Positions 1 through 8,289 of a stretch of 64,000 bases of DNA are shown here, one piece after another. Position 1 is the stretch's first letter; the number at the start of each line of letters is the position of its first letter. This DNA comes from Natrononativus amylolyticus (GTDB lineage: Archaea > Halobacteriota > Halobacteria > Halobacteriales > Natrialbaceae), in NCBI RefSeq assembly GCF_024362525.1, contig NZ_CP101458.1, forward strand, positions 2,604,001-2,668,000, written 5' to 3'. Below the pieces are notes generated by a model. It was not told where the DNA came from, searched no databases, and was given only the letters and a program-made list of their open reading frames with translations. The position numbers and the translations under genes are program-made.

Positions 1-297
1 CGCCTCGAGCGCACACTCCGAAAACAGCTCAGACGGGCGGGCGAGCAGTACGAGGAGCTTCGCCGGTCGACCGACGGCCAGCTCGACGAGGCCCGCGAGG
101 CGTACGCCTCCGCACGGAACGCCAAGCGTCTGCCGACGGACCACGCGGGTCGGGCGAAGATCGTCTGCCGGCGCTACGCCGAACAGCGGGCGGCGAAGCT
201 GGACGAGCAGTATCGCCCCGCGTGTTACGAGGCCGACCACCCCGACTGCGAGGGCTGCGTCGAGGACGTCCGCGACGGGCGGATCGAGACCTGGTAG
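1..297 (+). CDS. small haloarchaeal conserved protein, 5' end outside window (DUF7091-like)
   Basis: The reading frame is open from base 1 and ends with TAG at 295-297, so the N-terminus is missing and 98 residues remain. The protein is highly charged and probably helical. It ends in a cysteine cluster (a CYEADHPDCEGC segment) followed by a basic/acidic tail ending IETW, which suggests a small metal or structural site. It resembles a short haloarchaeal family that I recall as DUF7091, whose function is unknown. No membrane segment is visible. The next gene lies on the opposite strand and converges on it. Confidence 0.7.
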   Translation, partial: RLERTLRKQLRRAGEQYEELRRSTDGQLDEAREAYASARNAKRLPTDHAGRAKIVCRRYAEQRAAKLDEQYRPACYEADHPDCEGCVEDVRDGRIETW

Positions 298-315
298 CCC
301 GTTCCGAGAGAGGGC

Positions 316-828
316 TCAGTAGACGAAGCGGTGGTAGAACGACTCGGCCAGTCGCGGGAAGGCGAGCGCAGCGAGAGTCGAGACGGTCGCCCCAACGGCG
401 AGCGACAGCGGCGGCGTTCCGACCTCGGTCGCGAGTGCGACCCCGCCGAAGACCCCACACGCGAGCGCGAGGTTGTAGTACACGAGCCGGAACGCGACGA
501 GCGAGAGTTTCAGCGACACCCAGCCGCGGACGTCCGTCCGGAGCGGCGCGATCCAGCCGCCCCGGATCGCGACCGCGACGGCCACGAAGGTGAACCACGC
601 GACCATCCCCGTCGTCACGACCCCGAACGGGCGGGTATCCTGGGTGGCGTAAACGGCGAACAGGATCGGGAGGATCGAGAACGAGACGTCACCGAAGACG
701 CGTGCGGTATCGTGGAGCACGCAGCCGACCGGGTGTTTCTCGGTGGAGAGTCGCTTCCCGTAGCCGTACCAGCCGTCGCGCCGGCGGCTGGTCGCGGGAC
801 GGGTATCTCGTGCGGGCCGCCGTTCCAT
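316..828 (-). CDS. multi-pass membrane protein, unknown function
   Basis: 170 residues. A basic hydrophilic N-terminus of about 40 residues is followed by four likely hydrophobic segments (roughly residues 47-62, 70-90, 105-130 and 138-158). The protein ends FYHRFVY. No catalytic motif is recognised. It converges on the gene at the left edge and lies 40 bases downstream of the SDR gene on the same strand, so the two could be co-transcribed. The start could be further in, because the first residues are arginine-rich. I do not recognise the family firmly. Confidence 0.6.
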   Translation of the reverse strand: MERRPARDTRPATSRRRDGWYGYGKRLSTEKHPVGCVLHDTARVFGDVSFSILPILFAVYATQDTRPFGVVTTGMVAWFTFVAVAVAIRGGWIAPLRTDVRGWVSLKLSLVAFRLVYYNLALACGVFGGVALATEVGTPPLSLAVGATVSTLAALAFPRLAESFYHRFVY

Positions 829-868
829 GGCTCGAGTTGGCAGCCCGACGGCATAAGTACCGGTCTCG

Positions 869-1660
869 CTAGCTCCGCAGGAGTCCGCCGTCGATCGGCA
901 CCTCGGCGCCGGTGACGAAACTCGAGCGCGGACTCGAGAGGAAGGCGACGACCTCGCCGAGCTCTTCGGGGTCGCCGATGCGCTCCATCGGGATGTCGCT
1001 CGCCAGGTGGGCGAGGCCGTCCTCGTAGTCGTCGTACTCGCCGCGGTCGATCCGCGCCTCGATGAGCTCCTCGATCCGCGGCGTCTCGATCGTCCCCGGC
1101 AGCACGGCGTTGGCCCTGATCTCCGGGGCGAACTCCCGCGAGATCGTCTTGACGAGGCCGATCACGCCGCGGCGGACCGAGTTCGAGAGGAGCAGGCCGT
1201 CGACGACCTCCTGGACGGTCCGCGAGGTGATACAGACGACCGTCCCCTCCTCGCTCTCGAGGAGGTGCGGGTAGGCCTCCTCGACCGTCCAGACGACGCT
1301 CATCACGAGCAGGTCGTACGCCCGGTACCACTCGCGCTCGTTCGTCTCGAGAAAGGTCGTACTCGGCGGCCCGCCGGCGCTCGTGACGAGGTGGTCGATC
1401 CCGCCGAACGCCTCGGCGGTCGTCGCGACCAGGTCGGCGACCTCGTCGGGATCGGTGAGGTCCGTCTGACGCGCCAGCACGGCCGCGCCGTCGGCCGCCT
1501 CCCGCTCGACGCGTTCGCGGGCGGTCTCGAGTCGGTCTTCGTCGCGCCCGCAGATGGCGACGTCCGCGCCTTCGCGTGCGAGAACGACTGCGCTGGCGAG
1601 TCCGAGGCCGCTCGAGCTCGCCGTGACGAGTGCTGCGTTTCCCTCCAGTCGAAGCGACAT
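869..1660 (-). CDS. SDR-family oxidoreductase lacking the catalytic tyrosine
   Basis: 263 residues from ATG at 1660, chosen because MSLRLEGNAALVT begins the Rossmann fold directly. The nucleotide loop is TASSSGLG (residues 13-20) and the second motif is TSAGG (93-97), so NAD(P) binding is likely. In classical short-chain dehydrogenases Ser is followed by a Tyr-x3-Lys pair. Here Ser146 is present, but the helix reads LSNSVRRG at about 158-165, with no tyrosine and arginine where lysine is expected. A subgroup of SDR proteins with this change exists, so this may be a divergent dehydrogenase or a non-catalytic paralogue. Substrate unknown. Confidence 0.88.
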   Translation of the reverse strand: MSLRLEGNAALVTASSSGLGLASAVVLAREGADVAICGRDEDRLETARERVEREAADGAAVLARQTDLTDPDEVADLVATTAEAFGGIDHLVTSAGGPPSTTFLETNEREWYRAYDLLVMSVVWTVEEAYPHLLESEEGTVVCITSRTVQEVVDGLLLSNSVRRGVIGLVKTISREFAPEIRANAVLPGTIETPRIEELIEARIDRGEYDDYEDGLAHLASDIPMERIGDPEELGEVVAFLSSPRSSFVTGAEVPIDGGLLRS

Positions 1661-1754
1661 GGGGGTACCGACGGCGGCGACGTACAAAGGAACACGGACC
1701 GGGGCAACTCGGGGTCGAAAGCCGCGACGGAGCGTGCGCGTCGGCGACCCGCGA

Positions 1755-2222
1755 TCACTCCGACTGACGGACCCGAACCGTCCCCTCGGTGGTGACGCCG
1801 ACGACGAGCGCCTCGACCACTTGCCGGCCGCTCACCGCCTCGCCCGCGGCGTCGCTGACGACCTTCATCAGATCGGGGGCGGTGTGACTGACCTTGACCC
1901 CCGCCTCGTCGCAGGCGTCGTACACCTGCTGTGGGACGTCGTAGAGGTCGGTGCCGGCCGGAACGTGAACCCTGACCGGGGCGCGCAGCGCGTCCGCGAA
2001 AGCGACCGTCTCGCGCGCCTTCGCGAGGTTGTCGCGGGCGCTTCCCTCGATCGAGGAGACGTTCGCCCGCGAGGTCCCCAGCTCGTCGGCGATCGCCGCC
2101 TGCGAGACGTCGCGTTCGCGAAGCGCCAGCACCTGCGCCTGTCGGCGCGTCAACACGCTCGCGTCGGGATCGAACCCGATTTCCTCGAGCAGCGCGTCGA
2201 CGTCGGCGATCACGGCTGCCAC
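1755..2222 (-). CDS. Tfx-family DNA-binding transcriptional regulator
   Basis: 155 residues starting at GTG (2222). A TGA lies three codons upstream in frame, so the start cannot be much earlier, and the ATG at 2242 is out of frame. Residues 24-65 form a helix-turn-helix (LTRRQAQVLALRERDVSQAAIADELGTSRANV, given here in part) typical of Tfx, an archaeal activator first described for a molybdenum formylmethanofuran dehydrogenase operon in methanogens. The C-terminal half is the Tfx-specific domain, probably for ligand sensing. The target here is unknown; no metabolic operon is adjacent. Confidence 0.85.
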   Translation of the reverse strand: MAAVIADVDALLEEIGFDPDASVLTRRQAQVLALRERDVSQAAIADELGTSRANVSSIEGSARDNLAKARETVAFADALRAPVRVHVPAGTDLYDVPQQVYDACDEAGVKVSHTAPDLMKVVSDAAGEAVSGRQVVEALVVGVTTEGTVRVRQSE

Positions 2223-2337
2223 CCCGTCTCACGAACACTCATACTGTACCGTAGACCGCGGCGGGGTCAAAGCGTCTGCGGTCCAACCAGCGAACCGAAA
2301 AGAGAGGGCGAATCGGGTGACTGTCCACGTCCGCCGT

Positions 2338-2802
2338 TCAGGAGCCCCAGAAGTTCTCGCGGCTGCCAAGTCGTTCCCGGTGAGCCGCCCGCTCCGACTC
2401 CTCGTCGTCGGGCTCCTCGAGTCCCGGCTCCTCCTCGTCAGGTCCCTTTTCGTCGTCCTCGTCGGGCTCGAGCGGCAGTCGCTCGAGTTCCTCCGCGCGG
2501 GCGTGGTTGCTGTGGACGCGGGTGATCTCGACGCGGGCGCGGGCCTCCGGCAAGATCCCGTCGACCATTACGACGAAGCCGTCGTCGGTTCGGCCGACGC
2601 CGGCACCGCTTTCGTGCATGTCGACGACGTCGACGACGACCTCCTCGCCCGGCTTGACCGGCTGGGTCTTCAGGTCCTGAATCGGCTGGTTGTAGTGATT
2701 GCACCACTCCTTACCCCCGCGGTCGCCGTAGTGTTGACACCCCATTCCGGAGATGCGCTCTGAAAAGCTCGGGCAGTCGTCGGCAAGTGGACAGTCGGCC
2801 AT
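2338..2802 (-). CDS. TRAM-domain protein with N-terminal cysteine motif
   Basis: 154 residues from ATG at 2802, giving MADCPLADDCPSF. The N-terminus has a Cys/His cluster (C4, C10, CQHYG, CNHY within the first 45 residues) that could bind zinc or an Fe-S cluster. Residues of about 55-110 form a TRAM beta-barrel (KPGEEVVVDVVDMHESGAGVG and a following GFVVMVDG strand), a fold that binds RNA in tRNA methylthiotransferases and in archaeal TRAM proteins with proposed RNA-chaperone roles. The tail is very acidic (Glu/Asp about 110-145). Role inferred as RNA binding. Confidence 0.8.
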   Translation of the reverse strand: MADCPLADDCPSFSERISGMGCQHYGDRGGKEWCNHYNQPIQDLKTQPVKPGEEVVVDVVDMHESGAGVGRTDDGFVVMVDGILPEARARVEITRVHSNHARAEELERLPLEPDEDDEKGPDEEEPGLEEPDDEESERAAHRERLGSRENFWGS

Positions 2803-3004
2803 ACGGAGTACTACCCGTGGAATCGTTAAACCGCTTGCGTATTGGAGAGAACGGGTGATCCCGGCCGTCGCCCGATCCGACACCTCCCGGGTATCGGGCA
2901 GTTCGTGAGAAAAACACCCTCCGTGACCCGAGGAGGGGTCATACATCAGTCGACAGGTCCGCCCGTCGACGCTCCGAATCAACCGCACACACTCCGCACG
3001 GCGT

Positions 3005-3020
3005 TTCGAAAACGTTTACG
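3005..3020 (+). promoter_or_regulatory. promoter region of etfBA with CGTTT/AAACG repeats
   Basis: The sequence CGTTTCGAAAACGTTTACGG contains a near-palindrome and an AT-rich box about 30 bases before the etfB ATG at 3045. That position suits an archaeal TATA element with a short leader. The symmetric CGTTT-AAACG element could also be a regulator site; this is inference. Confidence 0.4.
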
Positions 3021-3044
3021 GCACGGACACCGCAATCGACACTG

Positions 3045-3830
3045 ATGAAGATTCTCGTTACGGTCAAAGAGGTGGCGACCGTCGAAGACGAGTTCGAGAT
3101 CGACGGCACCGAGATCGACGAGCGGTTCCTCGGCGCCGACTTGAACGAGTGGGACGACTACGCCATCGAGGAAGCCGTCCAGCTCCAGGAAGCGGGCGTC
3201 GCCGACGAGGTCGTCACCGTCACCATCGGACCCGAAGAGTGCGAACAGACCATCCGCCAGGCGCTCGCGAAGGGTGCCGATCGCGCGCTGCGCGTCTGGG
3301 ACGACGACCTCGAGGGCGTTTCCCTCCTCGACGTCGGCGCGAAAACCGACATCCTCCAGGCCGTCGTCGACCGGGAGGAGCCCGACCTCGTCCTCACCGG
3401 CGTCCAGTCCGGCGACGACAGCTGGGGCGCCACCGGCGTCTCGCTGGCCGACGCCATCGGCTTCCAGTGGGCCGCCGTCGTCAACGACCTCGACCTCGAC
3501 GGCGACACCGCCTCGGTTCACCGCGAACTCGAGGGCGGCGTCGAGGAGCTCACCGACGTCTCCCTGCCGGCCGTGTTGACGATCCAGACGGGGATCAACG
3601 AGCCCCGCTACGCCAGCCTCCGCGGGATTCGGATGGCCCAGCGAAAGGACCTCGATTACCTCACCCTCGCGGACCTCGGCGTCGACTCGAGCGCCGTCGA
3701 GGGCGACCTCACGCTCACCGACATGTACGAGCCCGAAACCGAAACCGACGTCACGATCTTCGAGGGCGGCGCCGACGAGACCGCAGCGGCGTTAGCCGAA
3801 CTCCTCCGCGAGAAGGGGGTGGCTCCATGA
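3045..3830 (+). CDS. etfB: electron transfer flavoprotein beta subunit
   Basis: 261 residues, usual family length. It pairs with the alpha subunit to carry electrons from acyl-CoA and other flavin dehydrogenases to the quinone pool. It starts MKILVTVKEVATV. The AMP/FAD-binding beta-subunit fold shows GVQSGDDSWGATG at about residues 118-130 and the family signature PRYASLRGIRMA at about 186-197. The gene overlaps etfA by four bases (ATGA at 3827-3830), so translation is probably coupled. No etf-quinone oxidoreductase or ferredoxin-like gene follows directly. Confidence 0.95.
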   Translation: MKILVTVKEVATVEDEFEIDGTEIDERFLGADLNEWDDYAIEEAVQLQEAGVADEVVTVTIGPEECEQTIRQALAKGADRALRVWDDDLEGVSLLDVGAKTDILQAVVDREEPDLVLTGVQSGDDSWGATGVSLADAIGFQWAAVVNDLDLDGDTASVHRELEGGVEELTDVSLPAVLTIQTGINEPRYASLRGIRMAQRKDLDYLTLADLGVDSSAVEGDLTLTDMYEPETETDVTIFEGGADETAAALAELLREKGVAP

Positions 3831-4780
3831 GCGACGTCCTCGCGATCGCCGACCACCGTCGCGGCGAACTGCGCGACGTCAGCTACGAGATCATCACCGC
3901 CGGCCTCGAACTGGCCGACGAGACCGGCGGCGACCTCCACGTCGCCGTCATCAGCGGTCCCGTCGAAGAGTTCGCCGAGAAGCTCAACCGCACCGGCGTC
4001 GACGCCGTCCACACCGTCGCCCACGGCGAGGAGTTCAACCACGACGTCTACGTCCAGGCGATCACCCAGCTCCACGACGCCGTCTCGCCGCAGTACCTGC
4101 TGGCGCCCAACAGCGTCAACGGCCTCGACTACGCCCCCGCCGTCGCCAACCGGCTCGGACTGCCCCTCGTCACCGACGCGGTCGGCCTCGAGACCGACGG
4201 CGAGACGCTGATCGCCACCCGCGAGATGTACGGCGGCAAAGTCGAGACGACCACCGAACTCGAGGGGAGGGCCGTCGCGACGATCCGCGGCGCCGAGTGG
4301 TCCGTCGCCGAGGGGACCGGTGACGCCGCGATCGAGGCGTTCGACGCCGAGATCGACGAGAGCGCGATCGGCTCCACCGTTACGGGCTTCGAGGAGGTCG
4401 GCGGCGGCGACGTCGACATCAGCGAGGCCGACGTCCTCGTGAGCGTCGGCCGCGGCATCGATGAGGAGGAGAACCTCGAGTTGATCGAGGAGCTCGCAGA
4501 CGCCCTCGACGCGACGGTGTCGTCCTCGCGACCGATCGTCGACGCCGGCTGGCTGCCGAAGAACCGTCAGGTCGGCCAGTCCGGGAAGGTCGTCACGCCC
4601 GACGTCTACATCGCCATCGGGATCTCCGGGGCCGTCCAGCACGTCGCCGGGATGAAAGGCTCCGATACGATCGTCGCGATCAACACGGACCCCAACGCCC
4701 CGATCATGGACATCGCGGACTACGCGATCCACGACGACCTCTTCGACGTGGTGCCGGCGCTGATCGAACAGTTCCAGTAG
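3827..4780 (+). CDS. etfA: electron transfer flavoprotein alpha subunit
   Basis: 317 residues from the ATG overlapping the etfB stop; longer upstream extensions in frame are non-coding for this gene. The C-terminal FAD-binding domain carries the alpha-subunit signature: VGQSGKVV then YIAIGISGAVQHVAGM at about residues 248-275, then NTDPNAPIMDIADYAI. The N-terminal domain matches etfB in fold. Together they form the heterodimeric flavoprotein used in fatty-acid and amino-acid oxidation. A T-tract (4809-4813) just downstream may end the transcript. Confidence 0.95.
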   Translation: MSDVLAIADHRRGELRDVSYEIITAGLELADETGGDLHVAVISGPVEEFAEKLNRTGVDAVHTVAHGEEFNHDVYVQAITQLHDAVSPQYLLAPNSVNGLDYAPAVANRLGLPLVTDAVGLETDGETLIATREMYGGKVETTTELEGRAVATIRGAEWSVAEGTGDAAIEAFDAEIDESAIGSTVTGFEEVGGGDVDISEADVLVSVGRGIDEEENLELIEELADALDATVSSSRPIVDAGWLPKNRQVGQSGKVVTPDVYIAIGISGAVQHVAGMKGSDTIVAINTDPNAPIMDIADYAIHDDLFDVVPALIEQFQ

Positions 4781-4808
4781 GCGATCCGCTCCCGGGTCCA
4801 CGCGGTAC

Positions 4809-4813
4809 TTTTT
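4809..4813 (+). terminator. T-tract after etfA
   Basis: Five thymines lie 29 bases after the etfA stop, in a GC-rich background. Archaeal terminators are commonly such U-rich tracts without a hairpin. Confidence 0.35.
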
Positions 4814-4928
4814 CGAGCTGGCTGCTGTCGCGTGCAGTGATCGAAGCGCCGCGCACTCGCACGAGACGGCAGCGCACCTGCGGGATTCGACCGAACGGCC
4901 GGAAACGGGAAAATCGATCCGACGAGTG

Positions 4929-5153
4929 CTACGTCTCGGCGTCCCCCTCGCGGTGTGGATAGGTGCGTCCGAACAGCGGCCACGCGAGAGCGGTCAGCCC
5001 GACCAGGAGCGCGACGAAGGAGACGCCGACCAGCGACCCCCGCAACCCGAGTGCGTACAGGCCGGCGGTTCCGGCGATCGCCAGCGCGACGATGACGACG
5101 AGCAGCGCCTGCGCGTCGCCGTAGCCGCCGGTGGCGTTCGAGTCGCCGTACAT
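4929..5153 (-). CDS. small two-helix membrane protein, paralogue of its divergent neighbour
   Basis: 74 residues with two predicted membrane helices (about residues 16-36 and 41-61) and a short polar tail. It shares a pattern with the 73-residue protein transcribed away from it at 5262: VALA-x2-GTA-x-L, then LGL, then LAWPLF, then a Pro/His-rich tail. They are therefore ancient duplicates sharing one promoter region. No function is known. ATG at 5153 lies about 27 bases downstream of an AT-rich box on its strand (about 5175-5187). Confidence 0.65.
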   Translation of the reverse strand: MYGDSNATGGYGDAQALLVVIVALAIAGTAGLYALGLRGSLVGVSFVALLVGLTALAWPLFGRTYPHREGDAET

Positions 5154-5261
5154 GACACCGCCGTCGTCACGCAGTGATAAGTATCTTGTGAGATATAGAA
5201 AAGTTACACAGGTGAACGGGAGAAGATATTTATCCCACCGTGACAGACCGGAAACCTGTCA
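5154..5261. promoter_or_regulatory. divergent promoter region for the paired small membrane genes
   Basis: A 108-base AT-richer spacer. For the right-hand gene, TATTTATC at 5227-5234 sits about 30 bases before ATG 5262. For the left-hand gene, the complement of GATAAGTATC at 5176-5185 sits about 27 bases before ATG 5153. Both fit archaeal TATA boxes with very short leaders. Confidence 0.55.
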
Positions 5262-5483
5262 ATGTTCCCCGCAAACCCGACGCACGGGTTCGAGAAGGTC
5301 CAGCTGGTGGCGGTCGGCGTCGTCGCCCTCGCCGTCGGTGGGACGGCGACGCTCCACTGGCTCGGGCTCCCGACCGGGGGGACGGGGGTCGTGTTCATCG
5401 TGCTCTTTACCGTGCTGATGGGGCTGGCGTGGCCGCTGTTCACGAAGTTCCAGCCGGATCACGGACAGACCGAATCCGACTGA
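5262..5483 (+). CDS. small two-helix membrane protein, paralogue of its divergent neighbour
   Basis: 73 residues with two membrane helices (about 14-34 and 42-60). It matches the protein encoded divergently at 4929-5153 in the GTA-x-L, LGL and LAWPLF motifs and in overall layout, with a polar C-terminus rich in His, Gln and Glu. It probably sits in the cell membrane. No enzymatic motif is visible. The next gene, a prenyl synthase, begins 78 bases downstream behind its own AT-rich box, so co-transcription is uncertain. Confidence 0.65.
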   Translation: MFPANPTHGFEKVQLVAVGVVALAVGGTATLHWLGLPTGGTGVVFIVLFTVLMGLAWPLFTKFQPDHGQTESD

Positions 5484-5561
5484 ATCCGAGGTGGCTCTCG
5501 AGGCTGCGTCCGCGGTGGGCGGATCGTCAGCTACTTTTTCGGGCCATCCCAAACCGGGGTA

Positions 5562-6404
5562 ATGGAACTGCTCGAGCGCCGTCGGGCGCTACTCGAGGAA
5601 CGCCTCGTCGAGGTCGTCGACGGCGTCGAGCCCGAGACGCTGAGCGAGGAGGTCCGCCACGTCGCGCTGTCGGGCGGCAAGCGCGTCAGGCCGACGGTGA
5701 CGGTACTCGCGTGTGAAACCGTCGGCGGCAAGGCCGAGGACGCCGTTGACTTCGGCGTCGGCATCGAACTCGTCCACAGCGCCTCGCTCGTCGTCGACGA
5801 CATCATCGACCGCTCGGAGCTGCGCCGCGGAACGGCGAGCGCGTGGGCGGAGTACGGGTACGGGCCGGCGATCGTCACGAGCGACGGCCTGCTGGGGGAG
5901 GCGTTCGCGCTCTTCTCTGCGGACCCGAAGGCGACGCAGGTGGTCGCTGAGGCGATGGTCGAACTCGGCGTCGGGGAGGCGACCGAACTCACAGCCCAGC
6001 CGGAGAACGAAACGGAGTACATGCTGCTCGCCCGGCGAAAGACCGGCGCGCTGTTCCGCGCCGCGGCCGAACTCGGCGCGATCGCCGCCGACTCCGACCC
6101 CTTCACGGTCGAGGCCCTCGGGGAGTACGCCGAGCGCGTCGGCGTCGCCTTCCAGATCAGAGACGACGTCCTCGACGCGACCGCCGACGCCGCCGACCTC
6201 GGCAAGCCCGCCGGCCACGACGCCGAGATGGAACGCCCCTCGGTCGTTCAGGTCACGGATCTCACGCCACGGGAAGCGAACCGACGCGCCCGGGAGGAAG
6301 CCGACCACGCGATCGACGCCCTCGAGACCGTCGACGTCACCGACACCGACGCGCGAGACTACCTGCTCGAGCTCGCGGAGTTCGTCGTCGAGCGCGAAAC
6401 CTGA
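5562..6404 (+). CDS. short-chain trans-prenyl diphosphate synthase (geranylgeranyl diphosphate synthase type)
   Basis: 280 residues. The first aspartate-rich motif DDIID (residues 80-84) and the second, RDDVLD (D201, D202, D205), bind Mg-pyrophosphate. GGKRVRP at about 43-49 binds isopentenyl diphosphate. It would condense isopentenyl and allylic diphosphates to C15-C20 chains for archaeal lipids, carotenoids or quinone tails. It is shorter than the usual 330-350 residues of haloarchaeal GGPP synthases, mainly at the C-terminus, so it may be a paralogue with a different chain length. An AT-rich box (CTACTTTTT, about 5525-5533) sits 30 bases before the ATG. Confidence 0.88.
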   Translation: MELLERRRALLEERLVEVVDGVEPETLSEEVRHVALSGGKRVRPTVTVLACETVGGKAEDAVDFGVGIELVHSASLVVDDIIDRSELRRGTASAWAEYGYGPAIVTSDGLLGEAFALFSADPKATQVVAEAMVELGVGEATELTAQPENETEYMLLARRKTGALFRAAAELGAIAADSDPFTVEALGEYAERVGVAFQIRDDVLDATADAADLGKPAGHDAEMERPSVVQVTDLTPREANRRAREEADHAIDALETVDVTDTDARDYLLELAEFVVERET

Positions 6405-6495
6405 CGCGCGGTCTCATACGGACTACTGGACGTCATTGACGGGCAGCCGCAAGACGGTTCGCGGTTGCGCCGGTAAACCGGTACAGCAGACCGTC

Positions 6496-7596
6496 TCAGG
6501 CGCTGTCGGCGCGGCGTCCGGTCTCGGAAAACCGGTCCTCGGCAACTGCGAACGCGAGCGTGCTCGCGATACCGAGCAGCGTTCCCGCCGTCAGCGCGGT
6601 CGCGAGGTAGGCGATGCCGACCTCGTCTAAGAAGAAGGCGCTGACGGCGTGGAGGACGACCGCGATGGCGATCACGTAGAACGGCGCGTTGAGGTAGCGC
6701 CACTCGAGGCTGCCCGCGATGTACTCGTCGGTGATCTGTCCCAGGCTGGTGGTGACGCCGGCGGCGGCGAACCACTGGATCGAGCCGTAGACGAGCGCGG
6801 CGAGCACCATCGGGATGCCGACGTCGCCGGTCGTCGACGCCTGGAGCGCCTCGAGTTCGTTGATCCCGCTGACGCCGCCGAGGACGAGCAGCGCGGCGGC
6901 GACGACGTACGCGAGCAGCGTCGTCCGACCGGCGTACAGCACCCGCCGCCCGCGGTCGACGGCGTCGTCGAGGCGCTCGCCGAGTCCCAGTCCGCGCGAG
7001 ATAAAATACAGTCCGAGCAGGGCCGAGGTGCCGCCGATGACAATGCCCGGATAGTCGAGGAGGGTGCCGATCAGGGCGAGCGGATAGATGAGCAGCACGA
7101 TTCCGAGCGGGATCAGGATCGTTCCCCGCGTCTCGGGGTCGTCGAGCACTTGCTTGATCGTGTAGTACATCGACTCCAGGTTCTGGGACTGCCGGACGAC
7201 GACCCGCCGGACGCCGTCGATGGGGACCCGCGAGCGAATAATCGGCACGACGGACTCGTCCTGTGCGCCGTCGGTGATCACCAGCGCGGTGACGTCCTCG
7301 CCGGTCGAGAGACTCGCCAGGACGGTGTCGACCTCGTCGCCGACCTCACGGTTCGCCTGAACCTCACCCTCTTCGTTACCGGTGACGACCGCGACCTCGA
7401 CGCTCTCGCCCCGACTCGCCAGGTCGTCGTAGACGTGCAGCCCCTGGAAGATGACGTTCACGTCGCTGTCCTCGGGGTCGGCGGTCGCGAGCGCGACGGC
7501 GGCCTCCTCGACGGGAGCGCGGCCGATCACCGGCGTCGAGAAGCCGGTCTTGCGGCCGAGGTCGTCGTCGAGATCGACACAGAGGACCAGCAGCAT
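6496..7596 (-). CDS. DUF373-family membrane protein
   Basis: 366 residues from ATG at 7596 (MLLVLCVDLDDDLGRK, a family hallmark); the longer upstream frame is discarded. The N-terminal half (1-150) is a soluble domain with an acidic DLDDDLG motif and the repeated sense GNEEGE and VITDGAQDE. The C-terminal half (about 155-355) has six or so hydrophobic segments. DUF373 proteins are archaeal membrane proteins of unknown function; the N-terminal domain looks like a metal- or nucleotide-binding fold. It converges on the prenyl synthase. Confidence 0.85.
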   Translation of the reverse strand: MLLVLCVDLDDDLGRKTGFSTPVIGRAPVEEAAVALATADPEDSDVNVIFQGLHVYDDLASRGESVEVAVVTGNEEGEVQANREVGDEVDTVLASLSTGEDVTALVITDGAQDESVVPIIRSRVPIDGVRRVVVRQSQNLESMYYTIKQVLDDPETRGTILIPLGIVLLIYPLALIGTLLDYPGIVIGGTSALLGLYFISRGLGLGERLDDAVDRGRRVLYAGRTTLLAYVVAAALLVLGGVSGINELEALQASTTGDVGIPMVLAALVYGSIQWFAAAGVTTSLGQITDEYIAGSLEWRYLNAPFYVIAIAVVLHAVSAFFLDEVGIAYLATALTAGTLLGIASTLAFAVAEDRFSETGRRADSA

Positions 7597-7694
7597 CGCC
7601 AGAACGTTAGTCACCGCGGTATATGCCTTTTCTGGGAGGGCGGAGTATCGAGGCGGGACGAAGCGTTCAACGCTCTCGAGGCGCAGGTGTACGT

Positions 7695-8285
7695 ATGAAC
7701 CCCGATCCCGCGCCGGCGGAGTCACTCTCGGAAACCGCCGCGCTGGTGCCTATCGACGTCCAGACCGGCTTCGACGATCCCGTCTGGGGCGAGCGCAACA
7801 ACCCCGGCGCCGAAGCGCGGATCGCCGACCTGCTGGCGACCTGGCGCGAAACGGGGAGGCCGGTCGTCCACGTGAAACACCGTTCGACCGAACCGGACTC
7901 CCCGCTGCGACCCGACGCCCCCGGCAACGCGTTCAAACCCGAGGCCGAACCCGAAGCGGGCGAGCGCGTGGTCGAGAAGGAGGTAAACGGCGCGTTCGTC
8001 GGCACGAACCTCGAGTCGTGGCTCCACGACCGCGGGGCGAAGACGCTGGTTCTCTGCGGGTTCACGACCGACCACTGCGTCTCGACGACGACGCGAATGG
8101 CCGAGAACCGCGGCTTCGAGGTGGTACTCGTGGGCGACGCGACGGCGACGTTCGACCGGGAGGGCCCCGACGGCACCCGCTACGACGCCGAGACGAGCCA
8201 CGACCTCGCGCTGGCGCACCTCCACGGGGAGTTCGCGACGGTGCTCGAGACGGCCCCGGTGCTCGAGGCGGCGGCCCTCGAGTGA
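7695..8285 (+). CDS. isochorismatase-family cysteine hydrolase
   Basis: 196 residues. The family triad is visible: Asp21 (PIDVQTGF), Lys95 (VEKEVNGAF) and nucleophile Cys128 in [10 protein letters not shown]. Family members hydrolyse isochorismate, nicotinamide or carbamoyl compounds; the substrate cannot be assigned here. Length and motif spacing are normal. ATG 7695 was chosen because it starts the alignable N-terminus. It converges on the lipoprotein gene with only four bases between the stop codons. Confidence 0.9.
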   Translation: MNPDPAPAESLSETAALVPIDVQTGFDDPVWGERNNPGAEARIADLLATWRETGRPVVHVKHRSTEPDSPLRPDAPGNAFKPEAEPEAGERVVEKEVNGAFVGTNLESWLHDRGAKTLVLCGFTTDHCVSTTTRMAENRGFEVVLVGDATATFDREGPDGTRYDAETSHDLALAHLHGEFATVLETAPVLEAAALE

Positions 8286-8289
8286 CCGC

